A stretch of 64,000 bases of DNA, taken from NCBI GenBank assembly GCA_963774195.1, contig CAVZDY010000004.1, positions 930,001 to 994,000 of the forward strand. Reading direction: 5' to 3'. This DNA is from Roseiarcus sp963774195. Lineage in GTDB: Bacteria > Pseudomonadota > Alphaproteobacteria > Rhizobiales > Beijerinckiaceae. Below are positions 45,513-53,233 of the stretch, piece by piece (position 1 is the first letter of the stretch; each line of letters begins with the position of its first letter). Below the pieces are notes generated by a model that saw nothing but the letters and a program-made list of their open reading frames with translations, did no database searches and had not been told where the DNA came from. The position numbers were made by a program, and so were the translations under genes.

Positions 45513-47498
45513 GCGAACCTCTCGTCGTCTTCACGCCCTCCGGCAAGCGGGACCGCTTTCCCGAGGGAACCAGTGTGCTCGACGCGGCGCGCAAGCTCGG
45601 CGTCGATCTCGATTCGGTGTGCGGCGGCCGCGGCATCTGCGGTCGCTGCCAGATCGACGTCGCCGAGGGCCAGTTCGCCAAGCACGCCATCGCCTCCGCG
45701 CGCGACCACGTCACGCCGTGGAATGACATCGAGCAGCGCTACGCCGACAAGCGTGGCGCGTTGCCCGAGGGGCGGCGCCTCGGCTGTCAGGCCAGGATTT
45801 GCGCCGATCTCGTCATCGACGTGCCGCCGGAGAGCCAGGTCCATCGCCAGGTCGTGCGCAAGCGCGCCGAGGCGCATGCGATCGAGATCGATCCCGTCGT
45901 CCATCTTCATTATGTCGAGGTCCGCGAACCCGACATGCACGATCCCTCCAGCGACTTGCGTCGCCTCGAGGCGGCGCTTTCCGAGCAGTGGGGGATCGGC
46001 GAGATCAACGCCGATCTCGCGGTGCTGCGCGGCCTGCAAAAGGCATTGCGCGCCGGCGGCTTCAAAGTGACGGTCGCGTTACGCGAGAAGCGCGACGTCG
46101 TCGCGATCCTGCCCGGCTTTCGCGACCGCGCCTACGGCGTGGCGTTCGACATCGGCTCGACCACGATCGCCGCCCATCTCTGCGATCTCGCAACCGGCGA
46201 CGTCCTCGCCTCCGCCGGAGCGATGAACCCGCAGATCCGCTTCGGCGAAGATCTGATGAGCCGCGTCTCCTACGTGATGATGAATCCCGGCGGCGAGGTC
46301 GAGCTGACGCGCGTTGTCCGCGCGGCGATGGACGCGCTGATCGGCGAACTCGCGTCGGAGGCGAACGTCGAGCGTGGCGAGATTTTTGAAATGACGGTGG
46401 TCGGCAATCCGATCATGCACCACCTCTTTCTGGGGCTCGACCCGACCGAGCTCGGCGGCGCGCCCTTCGCGCTGGCGATCGATGGCGGCCTCAACGCCCG
46501 CGCGGCGGAACTCGGCCTGACGATCGCTCCAGGCGGCTTCGTCTACGCCCTGCCCTGCATCGCCGGCCATGTCGGCGCCGACGCGGCCGGCATGACGCTG
46601 GCCGAAGCGCCTTATGAGCGCGACGAACTTAGCCTGCTCGTCGATGTCGGCACCAATGCGGAAATCGTTCTGGGACAGAGGGGCCGCATGCTCGCGTGTT
46701 CCTCGCCGACCGGCCCCGCCTTCGAGGGCGCACAGAATCTCCTGCGGGCAGCGCGCCGCCCCCGGCGCGATCGAGCGCGTGCGGATCGACCGCGCGACCT
46801 ACGAGCCGCGCTACAAGGTGATCGGCTGCGACCTCTGGTCCGACGAGCCGGGCTTCGCGGAAGCGACGGCGACGACCGGCGTCACCGGCGTCTGCGGCTC
46901 GGGAATCATCGAGGCGATCGCCGAAATGTATCTCGCCGGCGTCGTCAGCGAGGACGGCGTGATCGACGGCGCGCTCGCCGCCGTGACGCCGCGCGTCGAG
47001 GCAGTCGGCCGCACCTTCTCCTATGTGCTCCGCGAAGGCGAGCCGCGGCTCGTCATCCACCAGACCGACGTGCGCGCGATCCAGCTCGCCAAGGCGGCGC
47101 TTTACGCAGGCGCGCAATTGCTGATCGAGCGCCTCGGCGCTGGATCCCCCAAGCGCATCGCGCTCGCCGGCGCCTTCGGCAGCCACATCGATCCGCTCTA
47201 TGCGATGACGCTCGGCATGATCCCGGATTGCGACCTCGCGCATGTCGCCGCGGCGGGCAACGCGGCCGGCGTCGGCGCGCGCATCGCGCTGCTCAACCGC
47301 GCATCGCGGGACGAGATCGAAGACGTGGTTCGACGGATCGAAAAGATCGAGACCGCGATCGAGCCGCGCTTCCAGGAGCATTTCGTCGCCGCCATGGCGA
47401 TCCCGAACAAGGCGGAGCCATTCCCGAACCTCGCCAAGGCGGTCACGCTCCCCGAGCGCAAGGCGCCGGCGGAGACGGGGCGACGAAGGCGGCGGTAG
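45509..47498 (+). pseudogene. RACo-type reductive activator of corrinoid proteins (ASKHA domain), frameshifted
   Basis: Reductive activators restore Co(I) in corrinoid proteins using ATP. The N-terminus has a [2Fe-2S] ferredoxin site (CGGRGICGRCQ near residue 36), then a linker and an ASKHA ATPase domain: AYGVAFDIGSTTIAAHL near 210, VGTNAEIVL, GHVGADAAGMTL. After GPAFEGAQ the frame breaks: gcacagaatctcc at 46731 has one extra a (46736-46737). Without it the protein continues ISCGQRAAPGAIERVRID, GVCGSGIIEAIAEMYLAGV and ALAGAFGSHIDPLYAM to a stop at 47496-47498, about 662 aa, the normal length. TTG at 45509 overlaps the previous stop. A corrected gene would complete the operon; as read it would lose the second ATPase half. 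Confidence 0.87.
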
Positions 47499-47525
47499 CC
47501 GGCGTGACTTGCAATTCGGTCGGAT

Positions 47526-47609
47526 CGTCATTGCGAGGAGCGGCAGCGACGGAGCAATCCATCGTTCCGCTTGCCGCTGCTGGATTGCCTCGCTGCGCTC
47601 GCAATGACG
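47526..47609. repeat. Palindromic repeat of the GTCATTGCGAG family, copy 3
   Basis: It begins CGTCATTGCGAGGAGCGGCA and ends TCGCTGCGCTCGCAATGACG, with AGCAATCC and TGGATTGC inside, giving an 84-bp imperfect hairpin just after the end of the C1 operon. It may help end the operon's transcript, being between convergent genes. Confidence 0.86.
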
Positions 47610-47672
47610 GCATCGGTTCGAACACAACGCGACTCGCTATAGCGCGCTCTTTGGCTGTCGCAAGGGCAGCAT

Positions 47673-48548
47673 TCAAGCCAACGCCGCCCGCGCGCGTCGC
47701 GCGTTCTGCGCGATGGCCGAAGTCAGGGATTCGTACAGGTCGGGATGAAGATCGTGGCCCATGCCCTCGACGATCCTCAGCTCGGCGCCCTTGATGTTCG
47801 CCGCCGTGTCTCGGCCGCCGGCTGAGGGAACCAACACATCCTCCTCGCCGTGGATGACCAAAGTCGGGACTGTGATGGTTTTTAGCTTGTCGCGAAGGTC
47901 GCCGGAGGCCGCGATGGCGGCGAGCTGGCGACCAAATCCGGCGCGGTAAGAGGTTCGCTTAAGCTCCGCCATCGCTTGGGCGCGATGCGCGTCGTCGTCA
48001 AACGGGTGGCCCGGGCTGGCGATCACTCTTGCGAAGTCAACGCAGTGGTCGAGAAAGCCCTCTTCGTCCTCCAGCGGATTCGGCGCGCGTCGGGTGAGCG
48101 CTGCGAAAGCTCGAGGTGAAGACGGCGGCAGGGCGGGATTGCCGGTGCTGGACATGATCGAGGTCAGCGACAGCACCCGATCGGGATGCTGGCTTGCCAC
48201 CAGTTGAGCGATCATTCCTCCCATCGATCTCCCCACAAGATGCGCCCGCTCGATCCCAAGCGCATCGAGAAGGCCGACGACGTCATTGGCCATGTCGTAA
48301 AGCGTGTAGGGCGCCGTTCCGGCCGTCAGATCGGGCGCGGGCGCGCCGTCGAAATGAGTGGAGAGGCCGACGTCGCGATTGTCGAAGCGGATGACGCGAA
48401 AGCCTCGTGCCGCCAGCATCTCGCAGAACGGCGCCGTCCAACGGATCATCTGCGTGCCGAGGCCGGAGACGAGGACCATGGGTTCGGCGTCGACTGCGCC
48501 GAAGCTGTCACATTCGATGACGATTCCGTTCGCCCCGATGGATGGCAT
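47673..48548 (-). CDS. Alpha/beta hydrolase
   Basis: A 291-aa alpha/beta-hydrolase with the oxyanion segment MVLVSGLGTQMIRW, nucleophile elbow LVGRSMGGMIAQL near residue 98, acid in the late ITVPTLVIHGEEDVLVP, and the catalytic His in GMGHDLHPDLY. The opening RANGIVIECDSFG is typical of serine hydrolases active on esters. No signal peptide is seen. Substrate unknown; neighbours give no hint. Confidence 0.92.
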   Translation of the reverse strand: MPSIGANGIVIECDSFGAVDAEPMVLVSGLGTQMIRWTAPFCEMLAARGFRVIRFDNRDVGLSTHFDGAPAPDLTAGTAPYTLYDMANDVVGLLDALGIERAHLVGRSMGGMIAQLVASQHPDRVLSLTSIMSSTGNPALPPSSPRAFAALTRRAPNPLEDEEGFLDHCVDFARVIASPGHPFDDDAHRAQAMAELKRTSYRAGFGRQLAAIAASGDLRDKLKTITVPTLVIHGEEDVLVPSAGGRDTAANIKGAELRIVEGMGHDLHPDLYESLTSAIAQNARRARAALA

Positions 48549-48660
48549 CGATGCCTCCCGTGCTGGATACGCAGGCTGCGGTTCTGGGACATACCATAAC
48601 GTAAGAACGACCCGGCGACGTCGTGAGCGCCCGAATGGACGCTCACCTCACCCGGAGCGT

Positions 48661-48768
48661 CTTGGCCGGGCTTGTCCCGGCCATCCACGTGGCGCCGCTC
48701 ATCGGAACGCTCGGATGGAGGCGCAACGGGGCGGCGTGGATGGCCGGGACAAGCCCGGCCATGACGGG
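48661..48768. repeat. Palindromic repeat with CCGGGCTTGTCCCGG core
   Basis: Opening TTGGCCGGGCTTGTCCCGG, then CCATCCACG, is mirrored by CGTGGATGGCCGGGACAAGC and CCGGCCATGACG at the far end, so the unit is one long inverted repeat of about 108 bp. It lies in the gap between convergent-end genes 48548 and 48791. A small hairpin (GTGAGCG/CGCTCAC at 48623-48646) precedes it. It belongs to a different repeat family from the GTCATTGCGAG units, and a one-armed relative may be the stem at 35445-35477. Confidence 0.82.
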
Positions 48769-48790
48769 GAAGGGTGCGAACCGCCAGCGT

Positions 48791-49735
48791 TCAGAAGCCG
48801 GCGCTCGCCCACCCCTGCAGCGCAAAGCCTGCGAAGAGCAGCAGCCCCGCGTCGCGATTCGACCGGAACAGCTTGAGCGCCGTCGCCGGCGTCGCGCCCT
48901 CGACCTGCGACAGCTGCCAGAGGAAATGCGCGACGAGGGCCAGCCAGCCGATTTCGGCGATCACGCCGCCGCCGACCATAAGCAACGCCGCTTGCGCCAG
49001 CGCGGCGGTCAGCGCGTAGAACAGGCCGACGCCGAACCGCGTTTGAGCGCCGAACAGCCGCGCGGTGGAGCGTATGCCGACGATCGCGTCGTCCCGCGTG
49101 TCCTGCAGCGCGTAGATCGTGTCATAGCCGATCGTCCAGCAAAACGCCGAGGCGTAGAGCAGCAGCGCTGGAGCGTCGAGCCGGTCGAAGCTCGCCGACC
49201 AGCCCATCAGCGCCCCCCAGGAAAAGGCGAGGCCGAGCACCGCCTGCGGCCAGGAGGTCACCCGCTTCATCAGCGGATAGACCGCGACGATCGCCAGCGA
49301 GGCGATTCCGAGCCTGATCGAGAAGGCGTTGAAGCTGAGCAGCACCGCGAGGCCGACCAGCGCCTCGACGACGAGAAAAACGGCTGCGGCGCCCACGCTA
49401 ACCCGTCCGGAGGGCAGCGGGCGTCCGCGCGTGCGCTCGACGCCGGCGTCTAGCTTGCGGTCGAGGATGTCGTTGTAGGTGCAGCCGGCGCCGCGCATCA
49501 CAATCGCGCCAATCAGGAACAAGAGGAGATGCAGCAGGTTCGGACCGCGATGCGCCGCGAGACCCGCCAGCGCTGTCGCTTGCCAGCACGGCGCGAGCAG
49601 AAGCTGCCAGCCGGCCGGACGATCGAGCCGGGCGAGTTGCACGAAAGGCAGCGCGAAGTCCGGCGTCAGCCGCAAGACGAGGCTCGTCGAGCGCGCGTCC
49701 GGCAGAGCCTGCCGCGATTGGGCGCCGAGACTCAA
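48791..49735 (-). CDS. ubiA: 4-hydroxybenzoate polyprenyltransferase
   Basis: Joins a polyprenyl chain to 4-hydroxybenzoate in ubiquinone synthesis, in the inner membrane. About 314 aa with eight or nine hydrophobic segments and the two prenyl-diphosphate/Mg motifs: GCTYNDILDRKLDAGVERTR and IYALQDTRDDAIVG. The likely start is TTG at 49735, which overlaps the stop of the upstream secreted-protein gene (TTGA); no ATG lies close upstream in frame. That start is moderately certain, since other initiation codons further in are possible. Confidence 0.9.
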   Translation of the reverse strand: MSLGAQSRQALPDARSTSLVLRLTPDFALPFVQLARLDRPAGWQLLLAPCWQATALAGLAAHRGPNLLHLLLFLIGAIVMRGAGCTYNDILDRKLDAGVERTRGRPLPSGRVSVGAAAVFLVVEALVGLAVLLSFNAFSIRLGIASLAIVAVYPLMKRVTSWPQAVLGLAFSWGALMGWSASFDRLDAPALLLYASAFCWTIGYDTIYALQDTRDDAIVGIRSTARLFGAQTRFGVGLFYALTAALAQAALLMVGGGVIAEIGWLALVAHFLWQLSQVEGATPATALKLFRSNRDAGLLLFAGFALQGWASAGF

Positions 49736-50157
49736 AGCGGACCTGCGGGCAACGGCTGGGCCTGCGGGCCGCCCTGCGCCTGCTGTTCCTTCATTTTCTT
49801 GATCTGTGCGGCGACCTGGCAGGCCTTGGCGGAGAAGGCGACGCTCTTGGCATGGTTCGCCTTGAGCTGCGAGATCGCCTCGTCGGGCACCTGGCACCAG
49901 TCCTTGTTCTTTTCCATGTAGGCGAGCATCGCGGTTTCCGCCGTGTTGAGGCCCGCGGACTTGGCGCAGAAGACGGCCGGATCGAGCTGCTTGCCCTTCG
50001 CGGCCTTCACCATGCCGTTGATAATCTCCAGCTCCGACTCGCGCCTTTGCGCGAGCTTCTGCAGATCTTCGGCGCAACTCTGCGCATAGGAGGGAGCCGC
50101 CCAGCCCGCGCCGCCGAGCGACAGCGCGAGGAACAGCATCGTCGTGGAACGCCTCAT
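49732..50157 (-). CDS. Secreted protein of unknown function
   Basis: A 141-aa protein with a clear signal peptide (STTMLFLALSLGGAGWAA, cleavage after ..SYAQ). The mature part has four Cys (SCAEDLQK, AVFCAKSAG, DWCQVPDE, AKACQVA) that could form two disulfides, and many charged helices. A Gln/Pro-rich tail ends it. I recognise no named family. It starts at ATG 50157 with the 10 preceding in-frame residues excluded. It is followed by ubiA (4-nt overlap). Confidence 0.72.
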   Translation of the reverse strand: MRRSTTMLFLALSLGGAGWAAPSYAQSCAEDLQKLAQRRESELEIINGMVKAAKGKQLDPAVFCAKSAGLNTAETAMLAYMEKNKDWCQVPDEAISQLKANHAKSVAFSAKACQVAAQIKKMKEQQAQGGPQAQPLPAGPL

Positions 50158-50175
50158 GTCGAATCCCGCATCCAA

Positions 50176-50192
50176 TAAGGTTCGCAACCTTA
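50176..50192. promoter_or_regulatory. Inverted repeat upstream of the secreted-protein gene
   Basis: TAAGGTT-CGC-AACCTTA is a perfect 7-bp inverted repeat with a 3-bp centre, located 19 bp before the ATG at 50157 on the minus strand. It could be an operator or a 5'-leader hairpin; no regulator is adjacent. Confidence 0.35.
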
Positions 50193-50348
50193 CAACAACT
50201 CACCGTGAGTCGACACCGGCGTTAAGAAAACGGCAAAACCACGGCGCCGGGGCCGATTCGCGCTTGGGCGCCTAGGGCTCACGACCAAAGCGGACGCCGG
50301 TTTCTCAGCAAAACCGCGCGAAACTAAGGAAACCGCGAGCGTGGGCGC

Positions 50349-51353
50349 CTAGACCCAGCCGCGCGTCGCCGTATCGATCGCATAGCGCTGTGGGGCAGCC
50401 GCGATCGCCGCCATGCCGACCAGCACCGAGTCGGCCCGCATCACGAGCCGCGTCGGAATGCGCCGCGCCAGCGCGTCGACCGGCGCCTTGCTCTCGAAGG
50501 CCTGCCGGAAAACCGCGTCGTCGAGGAAATCGACGATGCGCGGCAGCACGCCCCCTGCCAGCGTGACCCCGCCGGTCGCAACGAAGGCGATCCCTACATC
50601 GCCGGCGAAGCGGGCCATGATGCGCCAGAACATGCGGACGCTCGCCGCCTCCTCGCCCTCCCGATCGGCCTGCGCCGCGACGACCAGCGCTGGCGCGTCG
50701 AGGGCAGGATTGGGATTTCCGAGCGCGATCACGCGCGCTGCGTGGACGCGCGCGAGGCCCGCGCCGGAGAGGACGCTCTCGGTGGTCACGCGGCCATGGG
50801 CGCGTTCGAGATGCGGCCAGAACGTCGCTTCTTCATCGCCCAACGGGCCGAAATCGATATGGCAGGCTTCCGAGGCGAGCGGCGTGTGGCGACCGGCGGC
50901 TTCCACAAGCGCGCCGACACCGAGGCCGGTGCCGGGACCGAGAATCACCTGTGGCCCGGGCTGACCGAACGAGGCCGGTCCGATCGCGCGCGCCCATTCC
51001 CTGGGGATGGCCGGGAGGGATAGCGCCTGCGCCTCGAAATCGTTAAACAGCAGCCCCTGCGCGAGGCCGAGCCGCCGCGCCACCTCCGGCCCGTCGATCA
51101 CCCAGGGCGCGTTGGTGAGCTTGAGCTTGCGCCCGTCGACTGGCCCGGCGCCGCAAGCGATGAGCGAACGCGGCCTCTCGCCAAGCTCGTCGAGCGCCGC
51201 CTCGGCCGCCTCGACAAGGCTCGGAAACTCCCCCGTCTTGCGATGGACTACCGGCCCGAGCGGAGCCTCCGGCGTGGACTAAATCGCAAAGCGCACATTG
51301 GTGCCGCCAATGTCGCTGACGAGGACCGGAAAAGGTATGACGAATTCGCTCAT
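50349..51353 (-). pseudogene. glk: Glucokinase with in-frame amber codon
   Basis: The minus strand from ATG 51353 encodes a bacterial glucokinase (ROK-unrelated Glk family): SDIGGTNVRFAI near residue 13, LKLTNAPWVIDG, NDFEAQALSLP with the catalytic Asp, ILGPGTGLGVGALV, and the late ATGGVTLAGGV. After RFAI the codon is TAG (51279-51281) and reading continues as STPEAPLGPVVHRKTGEF. All other sequence is collinear over 334 codons. A nonsense mutation or base error is most likely; translation could restart at an internal start but would lose the phosphate-binding loop. Glucose phosphorylation from this gene is therefore doubtful. Confidence 0.85.
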
Positions 51354-51514
51354 GGCGGCATAAAGCGGGCTTCGAAACGCGCGGTCAAGCGGCCTCAACC
51401 AGCGGACCACAAGGACAAGGCGGTCTTGTGTCCGATCGGCAACGGTCTACAAGGAACAGAAAATGAACGTGATTCGAAATGCCCTCGTCTCGCGGCTCCA
51501 CAGGGGCATGGCCA

Positions 51515-52702
51515 ATGGTCGCCAGCATGCGTGAATTCACCTTTTGCGAATTCTTCGCCGGGGGCGGCATGGCGCGCGCGGGTCTCGGCAAGGGCTGGCG
51601 CTGCCTCTTCGCCAATGATTTCGACCCGATGAAAGTTGCGACCTACGAGGCCAACTGGGGGCGCGAAGACATCAGGCTGGCGGATGTCGCAACGCTCACC
51701 CTCGCAGACCTGCCGGCTCGATCAATCGACTTGGCCTGGGCGTCGTTTCCTTGCCAGGACCTGTCGCTCGCCGGCGAATATCGCGGCCTCGGCCGTGACA
51801 GCGACGACGCCGTCACCCGGTCCGGAACCTTCTGGCCCTTCTGGCGACTGATGCGCGCCTTGGCGCGGGAGGGCCGCGCGCCCCGATCGATCGTGCTCGA
51901 AAACGTCTACGGCTGCCTCACTTCGCACGAAGGGCGTGATTTCGCGGCGCTCGCGTCGGCCCTGGCGGAGGCGGACTATCGCTTCGGCGCGCTGGTCATC
52001 GACGCGGCGCATTTCGTTCCGCAGTCACGGCCGCGCGTCTTCTTCGTCGCCGCCCGGAAGGACGAGCCCATCCCGAGCGATCTGATCGCCGACGATCCGG
52101 TCGAGACCTGGAGCCCCGCCGCTCTCATGCGCGCCTACGAAGGGGTGAGCGCGGCGGCCAAGCGAAACTGGGTGTGGTGGAACCTCCCCCGTCCCGCGCC
52201 GCGCTCGCAAGGCTTCGCCGCGCTCATCGAGGCGGACCCGGCCGGAATCGTTTGGCATAGCGCTGAGGAAACGAACTATCTCCTCGGACTGATGACGCCC
52301 TTGCACAGGGAGAAGGTCGCTCGCGCCCAGCAGGCCGGCCGCCTCACGGTCGGCGCCGTCTATCGGCGAACGCGCGCCGACGCGCAGGGGGTCAAGCGGC
52401 AGCGCGCCGAGGTTCGCTTCGACGATATGGCGGGCTGCTTGCGCACCCCCGCGGGCGGTTCGTCCCGGCAAACGATCCTGGTCGTCGAGGGGGATAGGGT
52501 CCGCTCGCGTTTGATTTCGCTCCGCGAGGCGGCGCGACTGATGGGCCTCGACGACCTCTACAAGCTTCCGCCGCGCTATAATGACGCTTATCATGTCTGT
52601 GGCGACGGCGTTTGCGCTCCCGTGGTTCGCCATGTCGCCGCCGCCATCCTCGAACCGATTCTGGCGGAGCAACGCTCCCCCGAACGGATCGCGGCGGAGT
52701 GA
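51515..52702 (+). CDS. dcm: DNA (cytosine-5-)-methyltransferase
   Basis: A 395-aa C5-cytosine methyltransferase. Motif I is FFAGGGMARAGLG near the start, motif IV SFPCQDLSLAGE with the catalytic Cys, motif VI SIVLENVYG, motif VIII SRPRVFFVAAR, and a late GDGVCAPVVRHVA (motif X). The target-recognition segment lies between VIII and X. ATG 51515 follows CAGGGG; ATG 51527 is the alternative. A Vsr gene follows in 21 bp, so it is a Dcm/Vsr pair. No restriction endonuclease gene is seen on either side. It sits between the disrupted glk and ppc. Confidence 0.93.
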   Translation: MVASMREFTFCEFFAGGGMARAGLGKGWRCLFANDFDPMKVATYEANWGREDIRLADVATLTLADLPARSIDLAWASFPCQDLSLAGEYRGLGRDSDDAVTRSGTFWPFWRLMRALAREGRAPRSIVLENVYGCLTSHEGRDFAALASALAEADYRFGALVIDAAHFVPQSRPRVFFVAARKDEPIPSDLIADDPVETWSPAALMRAYEGVSAAAKRNWVWWNLPRPAPRSQGFAALIEADPAGIVWHSAEETNYLLGLMTPLHREKVARAQQAGRLTVGAVYRRTRADAQGVKRQRAEVRFDDMAGCLRTPAGGSSRQTILVVEGDRVRSRLISLREAARLMGLDDLYKLPPRYNDAYHVCGDGVCAPVVRHVAAAILEPILAEQRSPERIAAE

Positions 52703-52723
52703 GAGCCCTTTCGCGATGCGCGC

Positions 52724-53143
52724 ATGAAGCCGCTTGCCAAGCCCTCCCCTGAGCGTTCGGCGACGATGCGCGCGGTCAAGTCCTGGAATACGAAGCCTGA
52801 GCTTGCGGTGCGCAAGCTCCTGCGCGACATCGCGCCCGGCTATCGCCTGCATCGCGCCGATCTGCCGGGCAAACCCGACATCGCCTATGGCCGCCGGCGG
52901 GTCGCGATCTTTGTCCACGGCTGCTTTTGGCATGGGCACGACTGCGCGCGCGGCGCGCGCATGCCCAAGGCCAACGCCGAATATTGGCGCGCCAAGATTG
53001 AGCGCAACCGTACGCGCGACGAGGCGGCAGTCGAAGCGCTGCGAGCGATGGGTTGGCGCGCGGTGATTGTGTACGAATGCGCGCTCAAGGATCTCCCCGC
53101 CTTGCGCGCGCGGCTCGGCGCGGAAATTGCTCCGGCGATATAG
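52724..53143 (+). CDS. vsr: Very short patch repair endonuclease
   Basis: A 139-aa Vsr endonuclease that nicks at T:G mismatches produced by deamination of 5-methylcytosine. It has the N-terminal RSATMRAVKSWNTKPEL, core catalytic Asp in LPGKPDIAYGRRRVAIFV, the HGCFWHGHDC segment with metal and base-flipping residues, and KANAEYWRAKIERN. Normal length. It partners the methyltransferase 21 bp upstream, reducing C-to-T mutation at its target. Confidence 0.94.
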   Translation: MKPLAKPSPERSATMRAVKSWNTKPELAVRKLLRDIAPGYRLHRADLPGKPDIAYGRRRVAIFVHGCFWHGHDCARGARMPKANAEYWRAKIERNRTRDEAAVEALRAMGWRAVIVYECALKDLPALRARLGAEIAPAI

Positions 53144-53233
53144 CGCCAAACCGCTTGCGCCGCCGTTTGATGCGCTGCAACATGAGTCGATTGCAACGCA
53201 CGCCGGTGGTTCGGCGCCTGGAGGTTGTGCCCG

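Noticed and set aside
45509..47794. A 761-aa protein read from the long open frame at the activator gene
   Set aside because: The part after 46740 in that frame is rich in Arg and matches nothing, while the neighbouring frame continues the ASKHA domain. The long frame is a frameshift artefact.
51279..51281. Pyrrolysine decoding of the amber codon in glucokinase, suggested by the corrinoid operon nearby
   Set aside because: TAG is used as the normal stop of metH and other genes here, no pyl genes are visible, and glucokinases have no pyrrolysine. A mutation or base error is simpler.
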